A stretch of 64,000 nucleotides of DNA from Streptomyces dysideae (GTDB lineage Bacteria; Actinomycetota; Actinomycetes; Streptomycetales; Streptomycetaceae), in NCBI RefSeq assembly GCF_001514305.1, contig NZ_KQ949109.1, positions 1 through 64,000 on the forward strand, read 5' to 3'. Within the stretch, counting starts at the first letter, position 1, and each line of letters begins with the position of its first letter. Position numbers and translations under genes: made by a program. Under the pieces are notes generated by a model. The model made no database searches. It saw only the letters and a program-made list of their open reading frames with translations, and was not told the origin of the DNA. Below are positions 32,078 through 40,148 of the stretch, piece by piece.

Positions 32078-32113
32078 TTCGACAAGGGGTTAGGAAAGGG
32101 GGTTTACGAAGTC
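32078..32113. promoter_or_regulatory. Motif shared with the importer operon (site B)
   Basis: TTCGACAAGGGGTT at 32078-32091 matches site A at 13 of 14 positions, and ACGAAGTC at 32106-32113 is identical to the second block of site A. The two blocks are 14 bp apart here and 2 bp apart in site A. Lies 164 bp upstream of the ROK start. Confidence 0.5.
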
Positions 32114-32152
32114 CGACGGTGACGACGGCCTGCAGGAAGACACTGGCTGGCT

Positions 32153-33406
32153 TCAGTCCCCCAGAATCTCCCGCACAAACGCGTTGGTGAACTTCCCCGC
32201 CGGATCCAGCTCCCGCGCCAGCGCCCGGAAGTCACCCAGCCGCGGATACCGCCCGCGCAGCACCTCGGCCGGCACGACGAACACCTTCCCCCAGTGCGGC
32301 CGCGCGTCGAAGTCGTCCAGCGCCGCTTCCAGCCGCCGCACCACCGGCAGGACGGCCGCCATGTCCTCGACCCAGGTGAAGTGCAGCGCCACGGTGTCCC
32401 GCCCGTAGGAGGGGCTCAGCCACTGGTCGTCGGCGGCGACCGTCCGCACCTCGCAGGTCTGCAGTACGGGGGCGACGGTCTCCCGGATACCGTCGATTGC
32501 ATGCAACGCGTCGACGGCATACGACCGCGGCAGCAGATACTCCGACTGCAGCTCCGCCCCGCTGCTCGGCGTGAACTCCGCCCGGAAGTGCGGCAGCCGC
32601 TCGTGCCACGGCCCCGGCACCCCGAACTGCTCCGTGCAGTTGACCGCCGGCATCCCCGGCACCGGGTGCATCTTCTCGGTGGCCGGCGCGGCCCAGGGGA
32701 ACCGGCCGAGTGGCTGATCCACTCGCCGCTTGAGCCACACCTGCCCGAAGCCCGGACCGCGCCAGTCGGTGAACAGGCTGACGCTGTACGCCGACGCCAT
32801 CACCGTCTCGAACGTCTCGAAGTCCAGCCCGTCCAGCGGCAGTTCGGTGAAGACATGCTGCTCGACGTCGAAGGACGGCGCCAGGTCGAGGGTGAGGGCG
32901 GTGACGACACCGAGCGCACCGAGCGAGGTCACGGCACCGTCGAACCGGGCATCGCCCCGCCCGATGGTCACCGCCGACCCGTCGGCGACGACCAGCTCCA
33001 CCTCACGTACGGCCGCGGCGAGCGCACCGTTGCCGACGCCGGACCCGTGCGTGCCGGTCGCGACCGACCCGGCCACCGAGATGTGCGGCAGGGACGCCAT
33101 GTTGGGCAGCGCCAGCCCGTGCGCGTACACGGCGCGGGCGAGCTCCGCGTACCGGACGCCGCCCCCGACCCGTACCGTACGGGCCGCCGAGTCCACGTCG
33201 ATCACCGGCGGAAAGCCGGCGACCGTCAGCAGGACGCCCTCGGCGCCCGGCTCGGCGATCTCGTTGAAGGAGTGCCCGCTGCCCAGCACCCGCACCTTCG
33301 CGCTCCCGGCCACGAGGGCCCCGAGAGTGCCGAGCGAGTACGGGCGGTGCAGTTCCTTGGCGGAGTAGGTGATGTTGCCCGCCCAATTGGTGACCGTCTC
33401 CGTCAT
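32153..33406 (-). CDS. aldO: Alditol oxidase (FAD-dependent)
   Basis: A 417-residue flavoprotein of the vanillyl-alcohol-oxidase fold, very close in length and motifs to the S. coelicolor alditol oxidase AldO, which oxidises xylitol, sorbitol and similar polyols at C1 and makes H2O2. The FAD domain includes VLGSGHSFNEIA; H45 is the expected covalent-FAD histidine, and ASLPHISVAGSVATGTHGSG binds FAD. The substrate region includes VWLKRR, EKMHPVPGMPAVNCTEQFG and HFTWVED. I chose ATG 33406 (TETVTNWAGN start, as in AldO); ATG 33415 is also possible. No signal peptide. Transcribed on its own. Confidence 0.93.
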   Translation of the reverse strand: MTETVTNWAGNITYSAKELHRPYSLGTLGALVAGSAKVRVLGSGHSFNEIAEPGAEGVLLTVAGFPPVIDVDSAARTVRVGGGVRYAELARAVYAHGLALPNMASLPHISVAGSVATGTHGSGVGNGALAAAVREVELVVADGSAVTIGRGDARFDGAVTSLGALGVVTALTLDLAPSFDVEQHVFTELPLDGLDFETFETVMASAYSVSLFTDWRGPGFGQVWLKRRVDQPLGRFPWAAPATEKMHPVPGMPAVNCTEQFGVPGPWHERLPHFRAEFTPSSGAELQSEYLLPRSYAVDALHAIDGIRETVAPVLQTCEVRTVAADDQWLSPSYGRDTVALHFTWVEDMAAVLPVVRRLEAALDDFDARPHWGKVFVVPAEVLRGRYPRLGDFRALARELDPAGKFTNAFVREILGD

Positions 33407-33555
33407 CCCTGTCATCCCTGCCGTCTGTCCAGGTGGGTGCATGTCCATTGACCCTCTCATTCGCCGCCGCCTACGTTGGAAACCGCTTGCTGTCCCGCTG
33501 CTCTGCTGTCCTGTTGCCTTGCTGTCCCCAAGCCGTCGAGCGGAAGGCCACTTCG

Positions 33556-34563
33556 TTGCCCGAGCGTCCCCAGGCGCTGTTCGCCATGACCGCGGAGAAC
33601 GTGCCGCACATCTTCCCGCCCCAGGTGCTGGCACGGCTGCGGGAGTCCGTGGACATCGATCCCGGCCTGGTGGCGGAGGACTTAACCGACGAGCGCGTCG
33701 CCGAGGCCCTCGCCCGCACCGAGATCCTCGTCACCGGCTGGGGCTGCCCCCGCCTGGACGCGGCCGTCCTGGACGCCGCCCCGAAGCTGCGCGCGGTGCT
33801 GCACTCGGCCGGCTCGGTCAAGAGCCTGGCCGGCCCCGAGCTGTGGCGGCGCGGCATCGCGGTCAGCTCGGCGGCCGGCGCCAACGCCGTGCCGGTCGCC
33901 GAGTACACGCTCGCCATGATCCTGCTCGCCGGCAAAGACCTCTTCGCCGCCCGGGACCGGCTGCGCGCCGAGCGCACCTACCCCGGCTGGGCGCTCGTCC
34001 CCGGCATCGGCAACCACGGCCGCCGCGTCGGCGTCATCGGCGCCTCCCGCATCGGCCGCCGCCTCCTCGAACTGCTGCGCCCCTTCGACCTGGTGCCGAG
34101 CCTCACCGACCCGTACGTCGGCGAGACGGAGGCCGCGGCCCTCGGCGTCCCCCTGCTGTCCCTGTCCGACCTGCTGCGCACGTCGGACATCGTGACCATC
34201 CACGCCCCCGAAACCTCCGAGACCCACCACCTGATCGGCGCCCGCGAGCTCGCCCTGATGCCTGACGGAGCGGTTCTGATCAACACCGCGCGCGGTTCCC
34301 TCCTCGACCACGACGCCCTGACCACCGAACTCCGCACCGGCCGCCTCAGCGCGATCCTCGACGTCACCGACCCTGAACCACTCCCCGCCGACTCCCCCCT
34401 CTTCGACCTCCCCAACGCCTTCATCACACCCCACCTCGCGGGCTCCCAGGGCAACGAGGTGTCCCGCCTGGGGCTTACGGTCGCGGAGGAGGCCGGGCGG
34501 CTGGTGGGGGGCGGGGCGCTGGCGTATGCGGTGGACTATGCGGCGTTGGGGCGGGAGGCGTGA
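33556..34563 (+). CDS. D-2-hydroxyacid dehydrogenase family protein
   Basis: A 335-residue NAD(P)-dependent D-isomer-specific 2-hydroxyacid dehydrogenase. The Rossmann motif is VGVIGASRIGRRL; the catalytic Arg lies in INTARGSLLD, the Glu in VTDPEPLP and the His in TPHLAGSQGNE. Substrate not predictable. I prefer TTG 33556 because GGAAGG lies 8 bp before it and relatives start MP-x-RPQALFAM; ATG 33586 is the alternative. Divergent from aldO, which could be functionally related through sugar acids. Confidence 0.9.
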   Translation: MPERPQALFAMTAENVPHIFPPQVLARLRESVDIDPGLVAEDLTDERVAEALARTEILVTGWGCPRLDAAVLDAAPKLRAVLHSAGSVKSLAGPELWRRGIAVSSAAGANAVPVAEYTLAMILLAGKDLFAARDRLRAERTYPGWALVPGIGNHGRRVGVIGASRIGRRLLELLRPFDLVPSLTDPYVGETEAAALGVPLLSLSDLLRTSDIVTIHAPETSETHHLIGARELALMPDGAVLINTARGSLLDHDALTTELRTGRLSAILDVTDPEPLPADSPLFDLPNAFITPHLAGSQGNEVSRLGLTVAEEAGRLVGGGALAYAVDYAALGREA

Positions 34564-34696
34564 GTGGCCTGACCGATGTACGCGGCAACTCATGACAGAT
34601 ACGTCAACACGCGCACGCGTGGGGCCCCGGCGCCGCTCACCCGGAGGCGTGGGCATACCGTGAGGAGTTGTACGCCTGAGCCGGGAGGAGACACGG

Positions 34697-36025
34697 ATGG
34701 GCAACCGCACCGCACTGGTCGAGGATCTGATGGAGCGATTCCCGCACGTTCCGCGGGAAGCCGTCTTCAAGGAGGATCTGCTCCGGGGCGGGGTGGCTTT
34801 CGACCCGTCCGCCCTCAGCGACAACGAGGGTGGTGAGGTCAAGCCGAAGTCGTACTTCATCTTCTCCTTCGACCACGGCACCCTGCCTGAGCTCGGCGAG
34901 GCCGCGCTCAGGCGCCCGCCGGAGGAGATCATCCTCACCGGAGGACCGTACGACCTGCGCCGGACCGTGGTGTCCGTGCGCGTGAACCCGGCCTCGCCCT
35001 ACCGCGTCGCCGCCGGAGAGGACGGCGTCCTCGGCCTCTACCTCGACGGCAAGCGGATCGCCGACGTCGGCGTACCGCCGATGCCCGAGTACTACCGGCA
35101 CACGCTGTCCAACGGGAAGTCCGTCATGGAGGTCGCCCCGACCATCCAGTGGGGTTACCTGATCTACCTCACCGTCTTCCGGGTCTGCCAGTACTTCGGC
35201 GCCAAGGAGGAGTGCCAGTACTGCGACATCAACCACAACTGGCGTCAGCACAAGGCCGCCGGACGGCCCTACACGGGCGTCAAGGACGTGGAAGAGGTCC
35301 TCGAGGCGCTCGAGATCATCGACCGGTACGACACCGCCAAGGCCTCCACCGCCTACACCCTCACCGGCGGTGCCATCACCAAGACGGTCGCCGGACGCGA
35401 CGAGGCCGACTTCTACGGCCACTACGCCAAGGCCATCGAGGAGCGCTTCCCCGGCCGGTGGATCGGCAAGGTCGTGGCACAGGCGCTGCCGCGTGACGAC
35501 GTGCAGCGGTTCAAGGACTACGGCGTGCAGATCTACCACCCCAACTACGAGGTGTGGGACCGCCGACTGTTCGAGCTGTACTGCCCGGGCAAGGAGCGCT
35601 ACGTCGGCCGCGACGAGTGGCACAAGCGCATCCTCGACTCCGCCGACGTGTTCGGCGCCCGCAACGTCATCCCCAACTTCGTGGCCGGCGTGGAGATGGC
35701 CGAGCCGTTCGGCTTCACCACCGTCGACGAGGCCGTCGCGTCCACCACCGAGGGCCTGCGCTTCTTCATGTCGCACGGCATCACGCCCCGCTTCACCACC
35801 TGGTGCCCCGAGCCCACGACCCCGCTCGGCAAGGCCAACCCGCAGGGCGCGCCGCTGGAGTACCACATCCGCCTGCTGGAGGCCTACCGCGCGACGATGG
35901 ACGACTTCGGCCTCTCCTCGCCGCCCGGTTACGGCCCGCCCGGCCCCGGCCGCGCGGTCTTCTCGGTGAGCTCCTTCATGGACAGCCTCCCGGCGCGGGA
36001 GCCCGCGGAGTCCGCGACGGTCTGA
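34697..36025 (+). CDS. Radical-SAM-like protein with unusual cysteine spacing
   Basis: A 442-residue protein of the radical SAM type as judged by a central barrel-like region and clustered cysteines C164, C173 and C176 (VCQYFGAKEECQYCDINHNW), i.e. Cx8Cx2C instead of Cx3Cx2C. Downstream segments fit a radical SAM barrel (TAYTLTGGAITKT, VVAQALPRDDVQRFKDYGV, NFVAGVEMAEPFGFTT). The reaction is unknown; no cofactor or peptide-precursor gene adjoins it. ATG 34697 follows GGGAGGAG. No membrane segment. The family appears conserved in actinomycetes from memory, but its function is not known to me. Confidence 0.75.
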   Translation: MGNRTALVEDLMERFPHVPREAVFKEDLLRGGVAFDPSALSDNEGGEVKPKSYFIFSFDHGTLPELGEAALRRPPEEIILTGGPYDLRRTVVSVRVNPASPYRVAAGEDGVLGLYLDGKRIADVGVPPMPEYYRHTLSNGKSVMEVAPTIQWGYLIYLTVFRVCQYFGAKEECQYCDINHNWRQHKAAGRPYTGVKDVEEVLEALEIIDRYDTAKASTAYTLTGGAITKTVAGRDEADFYGHYAKAIEERFPGRWIGKVVAQALPRDDVQRFKDYGVQIYHPNYEVWDRRLFELYCPGKERYVGRDEWHKRILDSADVFGARNVIPNFVAGVEMAEPFGFTTVDEAVASTTEGLRFFMSHGITPRFTTWCPEPTTPLGKANPQGAPLEYHIRLLEAYRATMDDFGLSSPPGYGPPGPGRAVFSVSSFMDSLPAREPAESATV

Positions 36026-36042
36026 TTTTTGACGGTCTGATT
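36016..36042 (+). repeat. Direct repeat duplicating a stop codon
   Basis: GACGGTCTGATT occurs at 36016-36027 and 36031-36042, 15 bp apart. The first copy contains the TGA that ends the radical-SAM-like gene; the second duplicates it just downstream. Confidence 0.7.
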
Positions 36043-36271
36043 GAGTCGTAGGGCGGTCGCGTCCGTACAACACACCGGAGTTGTGGGGCCGGAGTGGCAG
36101 AGTCGGTGTCATGGGACCGGCGCGGTGCGGCGGGAGCGCCTGTCATGACATCTGAACAGAGAGCTTGTCAGTTGTGTGAGTGACGTGAAAAGCTCGGGTC
36201 CTGCCGCGAGGTTCCCCCCAACTCCGTTGCCAATATGGTGAGTTGACCTTGCTTGTGGATGCAGGAGACCC

Positions 36272-37762
36272 ATGCCCGACCTGCCGACCCCTCAGGACGC
36301 CACTGAGGCCGCGCTGCTCTCCGAGTGCTGGGACGCGGTGCTGTCGTACGCCGACCTGTGCACGGCCGGCTCCGACGCGGCCACCCAGCTTGCCACGGAG
36401 GCGTTCTCGGCCGGCATACGCGAGGTCCGCGCCGGCGAGACCGACCCCGTCAGGAGCGTAGGCCGCCGCCCGGCCCGACTGCCCCGGATCCCCCTGCTGC
36501 TGAACGCGGTACGCGACGCGGCGGCCGGTTGGGAGGCCGCCGGACAGGGCCATAGACTCGACCCCGACCTGCGCCTGTGGCTCAACTCCGACAAGGCCGC
36601 CCGCTATGCCGGAATGCCCCTGCAGCGCCCGCTCGCGCTGCGCGGACTGCGCGACATGCAGGAACCGGACGCCGCGCTGCTGTGGCTGGCCGAGGTGGAG
36701 GCGCTGCCGCTGACCGTGGTGGCCCGCCGGCTCGGTCTCGACCCGGCCACCGTGTCCGAGGAACTCGCCCAGGTCCGCGGCCTGTTCCAGGACCGCTGCC
36801 GGCGCAACCAGCAGGACACACCGATGGACGCGCAGTGCCGCAGCTACGCGCGCCTCCTCGACGCCATCACCCGCTCGCCCGCCGCCGGCATCCCGGACGA
36901 CCTCTCCCGCCACCTCGCCACCTGCGTGCAGTGCGCCGATGCCGCCGCCTGTCTGCGGCTGCACAACGTCGGCCTGCCCGCCGCCCTCGCCGGCGGCGTG
37001 ATCGGCTGGGGCGGCCTCGCCTACCTGGAGCGCCGCCGCAGAGCCGCCGAGGTACGGCTGGGCGCCGGCCGCCCCGACCAGGGGGACGGCCAGAGCGGAC
37101 CCCCGACGGCGGCCGCGCACAAGGCGCGCGTCGTACGCAACGGCCTCCTCGTCGCAGCCGTCCTGGTCTCCGTGCTCGCCCTCGCCGTCTCGATGATGCC
37201 GGGCGGCTCCGGCGACGGCACCGTGGCGGGCGGCGACCCCTCAGACCGCCAGCCGGTCGCCGACCCCGGCTTCTCCCTGCCGTCCGTCACCACGCCGAAC
37301 CCGTCGGAGTCCCCGGCCCCGTCGGCGACGCCCACCGAGGACAGGGACGGGGACGAGGACGAGGACGAGAAGGGCGACAAGGGGAAGCCGAAGAACCCCG
37401 ACCCGGAACCCCAGGGCACCACCTCCTCCACGGCCGGCGGCGAACCGGCGGTCTGCAGCGTCGAGTACGACCTGGTCAACGAATGGCCCGACGGCTTCCA
37501 GGCGACCATCACGGTCACCACCGAGGAACCCCTCGACACCTGGCGCGTCGCCTGGTCCTTCAAGGACGGCCAGCGGGTCGGCCAGATGTGGGACGCGAGC
37601 TTCGCCCAGAACGGCACCCGCGTCACCGCGTCGGCCGCCGACTACAACAAGACGGTCGCCGCGGACGGCACCCTCGCCTTCGGCTTCCTCGCCTCCTGGC
37701 AGGGCAAGAACTCCCCGGGGTACGACTTCACGCTGAACGGGCACGACTGCACGAACGCGTGA
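36272..37762 (+). CDS. Sigma-like/zinc-finger membrane protein with extracellular CBM2
   Basis: A 496-residue modular protein. Residues about 10-185 resemble an ECF-sigma-like region with a sigma-4-type helix-turn-helix (LPLTVVARRLGLDPATVSEEL). Residues 215-235 carry an anti-sigma-type zinc motif (HLATCVQCADAAAC), preceding a glycine-rich hydrophobic patch. One membrane helix spans about 292-310. A Ser/Pro/Asp-rich spacer leads to a C-terminal carbohydrate-binding module of CBM2 type (about 400-496: YDLVNEWPDGFQATI, WRVAWSFKDGQRV, SPGYDFTLNGHDC). Topology puts the regulator half inside and the CBM outside, suggesting a sensor of cellulose or chitin-like polymer. ATG 36272 follows CAGGAGA. No protease or sigma gene adjoins it. 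Confidence 0.8.
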   Translation: MPDLPTPQDATEAALLSECWDAVLSYADLCTAGSDAATQLATEAFSAGIREVRAGETDPVRSVGRRPARLPRIPLLLNAVRDAAAGWEAAGQGHRLDPDLRLWLNSDKAARYAGMPLQRPLALRGLRDMQEPDAALLWLAEVEALPLTVVARRLGLDPATVSEELAQVRGLFQDRCRRNQQDTPMDAQCRSYARLLDAITRSPAAGIPDDLSRHLATCVQCADAAACLRLHNVGLPAALAGGVIGWGGLAYLERRRRAAEVRLGAGRPDQGDGQSGPPTAAAHKARVVRNGLLVAAVLVSVLALAVSMMPGGSGDGTVAGGDPSDRQPVADPGFSLPSVTTPNPSESPAPSATPTEDRDGDEDEDEKGDKGKPKNPDPEPQGTTSSTAGGEPAVCSVEYDLVNEWPDGFQATITVTTEEPLDTWRVAWSFKDGQRVGQMWDASFAQNGTRVTASAADYNKTVAADGTLAFGFLASWQGKNSPGYDFTLNGHDCTNA

Positions 37763-37794
37763 GGCGCTCGGGCACGCAACGCGAGGTGTGACCG

Positions 37795-38052
37795 ATGGCT
37801 GTCTCTGTGATGGGCGCTGCCCGCATCCTCACACAGGAGGTGAACGAGACGAACCAGGGCGAGTTCAAGGAGCAGACCGAAGTCCCGGAGGACACCGCGT
37901 GGGAGGACGACTTCGATGCGCTCCTCGTCCGCGATGCTTGGGACGACTTCGGCTACCGCACCATGTTCACGCTGTGCGTCCGCACGAGCGCCGGCTGGAC
38001 CGAGGCCGGCACTGTGAAGATCGGCCAGGTGTCGATGGACAGCGACGCGTAG
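37795..38052 (+). CDS. Small acidic hypothetical protein, copy 1
   Basis: An 85-residue unrecognised protein, acidic in the middle (EVPEDTAWEDDFDALL). Its first 11 residues (MAVSVMGAARI) and about 45 bp of DNA from its ribosome site onward are nearly repeated at 38695-38742, where a second, shorter frame begins. It has no signal peptide or membrane helix. ATG 37795 sits 8 bp after GCGAGG. Confidence 0.55.
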   Translation: MAVSVMGAARILTQEVNETNQGEFKEQTEVPEDTAWEDDFDALLVRDAWDDFGYRTMFTLCVRTSAGWTEAGTVKIGQVSMDSDA

Positions 38053-38090
38053 GCCAGCAGGTCCATTCGAGAACGGGTCGGCGCCCGGTG

Positions 38091-38450
38091 TCAGTGGTCG
38101 ACCCCATGGGCCAGCCGGAGACAGAGCAGGCCGGTCGCGGTGGCGACGCCGACCAGTTCGTCGCTCACCGGTGCGAGTGACAGCACCTCGGTGCCCAGCC
38201 GCGCAGTGTGAACGGGATGGTCCGGGCCGGTCTCATAGCGCAGCAGGCTCTGTTCGTGCGTTGCCACCAGCACGGCGGGGTCCTGTGCGGGTCCGAGCAG
38301 CCGCAGGTCGCACACCAGCGTGCGCGGTGGGAGGCGCCAGCGGCGAGTCCGTTCCGGCTCCTCGAGGTCCTGCAGGACGACCTGCGCACTGTCCGGGAGG
38401 AAGGCGATCGCGGGCCGGCCATCCCACAGGCCGAGGTCGTAATGTCTCAC
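38091..38450 (-). CDS. Possible WD40-like fragment
   Basis: About 119 residues from GTG 38450, with strand-turn patterns typical of beta-propeller blades (LWDGRPAIAFLPDSAQVVLQ, AVLVATHEQSLLRYE, LGTEVLSLAPVSDELVGVAT). It looks like the last blades of a longer protein, so it may be a C-terminal remnant. It sits between the two copies of a partial duplication and overlaps the rsgA fragment by 9 bp. Confidence 0.4.
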   Translation of the reverse strand: MRHYDLGLWDGRPAIAFLPDSAQVVLQDLEEPERTRRWRLPPRTLVCDLRLLGPAQDPAVLVATHEQSLLRYETGPDHPVHTARLGTEVLSLAPVSDELVGVATATGLLCLRLAHGVDH

Positions 38451-38636
38451 AAATTCAGGTCCGCTGCCCTCACTCCCTACGGCTGGGACCTCCACTGGGC
38501 CGCCGCGTTTGCTCACAATGCCGAGCGCGGTCTCGTGCCCGGCCGCGTGCTGTGCGTCGACCGCGGGCAGTGCGACCTCGCCATGCCGAGGTGCTGCGCT
38601 GAAAATCGCTGGTGCATCGTCGGGACGGGTGGCTAG
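38442..38636 (+). pseudogene. Truncated duplicate of the rsgA N-terminus
   Basis: The 64-residue frame repeats the beginning of the RsgA encoded 400 bp downstream: LTPYGWDLHWAAAFAHNAER and LVPGRVLCVDRGQCDLAMP against LVPYGWDADREAEFAQYAEQ and LLPGRVLRVDRGQCDVITP. Similarity stops after the first OB-fold strands; the GTPase and zinc parts are absent. Confidence 0.75.
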
Positions 38637-38707
38637 GGTCGTGTTCGTTCCTGCGGCTGCTCCGTGCCGCCGCTGTTCGCTGCGTATGACCTGGGAGGTG
38701 TTGACCG

Positions 38708-38779
38708 ATGGCTGTCGTTGAGATGGGCGCTGCCCGCATCCGGAAGTTCATCAAGTCCACCTCCGTGGCCTCCGGCTGA
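38708..38779 (+). CDS. 23-residue cationic peptide ORF, copy 2
   Basis: A short frame behind a strong GGGAGG site encodes MAVVEMGAARIRKFIKSTSV plus three residues. Ribosome site, start and first codons repeat the start of the 85-residue gene at 37795; after ARI the two diverge. It lies 60 bp before the rsgA start and could be a leader peptide or a truncated duplicate. Confidence 0.4.
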   Translation: MAVVEMGAARIRKFIKSTSVASG

Positions 38780-38818
38780 CCTTTCTTCTCCCGTGCCAGT
38801 GCGCGCGGTGCCGGGGCC

Positions 38819-38833
38819 ACCCTTGTGAAGGGT
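38819..38833 (+). promoter_or_regulatory. Hairpin covering the rsgA ribosome site
   Basis: ACCCTTGTGAAGGGT is a perfect 6-bp stem with a GTG loop. The GAAGGG ribosome site of the preferred TTG start at 38840 lies in its right arm, so folding would hide it. Confidence 0.4.
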
Positions 38834-38839
38834 CACCCC

Positions 38840-39955
38840 TTGTCTTTCTCTTCTCTCCTGGGTTCGTCCTCGTCTTCCTCGCATCCGCTCGTGCCGTACG
38901 GCTGGGATGCGGACCGGGAGGCCGAGTTCGCCCAGTACGCCGAGCAGGGTCTCCTGCCCGGCCGTGTCCTACGGGTCGACCGCGGCCAGTGCGACGTCAT
39001 CACACCGGTCGGTACCGTCCGCGCGGACACCGAGTTCGTCGTTCCCCGCGACCCGATGAAGGTCGTGTGCACGGGGGACTGGGTCGCCGTCGACCCTGAA
39101 GGCAGCGACCCGCGCTACGTGCAGACGCTCCTTCCGCGCCGGACCGCCTTCGTGCGCTCCACCTCCTCCAAGCGGTCCGAGGGGCAGATCCTCGCCGCCA
39201 ACGTCGACCACGCCATCGTCGCCGTGTCCCTGGCCGTCGAACTCGACCTCGGCCGTATCGAACGGTTCCTGGCCCTGGCCTGGGAGTCCGGGGCGCAGCC
39301 CGTGGTCGTGCTCACCAAGGCCGACCTCGTACCGGACGCGGTGACGCTCGCGCATCTCGTCCAGGACGTGGAGGCGACGGCGCCGGGAGTGCCGGTCCTC
39401 GCGCTCAGCGCCGTGCACGGCGACGGGCTCGACGTCCTCACCGCGGTCGTCTCCGGCGGTACGTCCGTGCTGCTCGGGGCGTCCGGCGCGGGCAAGTCGA
39501 CCCTCGCCAACGCACTGCTCGGCGAGGACGTCATGGACGTCCAGGCCACCCGCGACGCCGACGGCAAGGGCCGCCACACGACCACCACCCGCAACCTGCT
39601 CGCGCTGCCGGGCGGCGGCGTCCTCATCGACACGCCCGGGCTGCGCGGCGTCGGCCTCTGGGACGCCGAGACCGGCGTCGGCCAGGTCTTCGCCGAGATC
39701 GAGGAACTGGCCCAGCGGTGCCGCTTCCATGACTGCGCCCACGAGAGCGAACCGGGGTGCGCGGTCCAGGCCGCGATCGACTCCGGCGAGCTCCCGGTAC
39801 GCCGCCTGGAGAGCTACCGCAAGCTCATCCGGGAGAACCAGCGGATCGTCGCCAAGACGGACGCACGGCTGAGGGCGGAGATCAGGCGGGACTGGAAGAG
39901 GAAGGGGGCGGAGGGGAAGGCGGCGATGGAGGCGAAGAGGGGCCGCTGGAGCTAG
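38840..39955 (+). CDS. rsgA: Ribosome small-subunit-dependent GTPase RsgA
   Basis: A 371-residue RsgA (YjeQ), a circularly permuted GTPase that acts late in 30S maturation. Order: Ser-rich N-terminus, OB fold (about 15-95), then G4 VLTKADL, G1 GASGAGKST and G3 DTPGLRG, and a C-terminal zinc site (CRFHDCAHESEPGC). TTG 38840 is preferred, with GAAGGG 7 bp upstream; GTG 38825 is in frame but lies inside the hairpin. All key motifs intact. A truncated copy of its 5' end lies 400 bp upstream. Confidence 0.93.
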   Translation: MSFSSLLGSSSSSSHPLVPYGWDADREAEFAQYAEQGLLPGRVLRVDRGQCDVITPVGTVRADTEFVVPRDPMKVVCTGDWVAVDPEGSDPRYVQTLLPRRTAFVRSTSSKRSEGQILAANVDHAIVAVSLAVELDLGRIERFLALAWESGAQPVVVLTKADLVPDAVTLAHLVQDVEATAPGVPVLALSAVHGDGLDVLTAVVSGGTSVLLGASGAGKSTLANALLGEDVMDVQATRDADGKGRHTTTTRNLLALPGGGVLIDTPGLRGVGLWDAETGVGQVFAEIEELAQRCRFHDCAHESEPGCAVQAAIDSGELPVRRLESYRKLIRENQRIVAKTDARLRAEIRRDWKRKGAEGKAAMEAKRGRWS

Positions 39956-40016
39956 CCCACGCGGCGCGGCCGCCGGGTGGTCGTGCCGTGCCGTCTGCGG
40001 GTGGTTGTGCCGGCTC

Positions 40017-40051
40017 GGGGCGGCGCCTGTCCTGAGGGGAGGCGCCGCCCC
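40017..40051. terminator. Terminator after rsgA
   Basis: GGGGCGGCGCCT (40017-40028) and AGGCGCCGCCCC (40040-40051) form a perfect 12-bp stem; GCCGGC blocks on each side could lengthen it after a 2-nt bulge. Confidence 0.75.
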
Positions 40052-40148
40052 GCCGGCGCGGGCAAGCGCCCCCACCTCTCGGCCCGGCCCCAACGCCGTG
40101 TCCGATTTCCGCCAGCAGGGCCCCTGGACCTCGCCCAGACTGGAACCC

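Noticed and set aside
34697..38052. RiPP cluster: radical-SAM-like protein with the small ORF at 37795
   Set aside because: The ORF is 1.8 kb away past an unrelated gene, has no Cys/Ser/Thr-rich core, and no RRE domain, peptidase or exporter is present.
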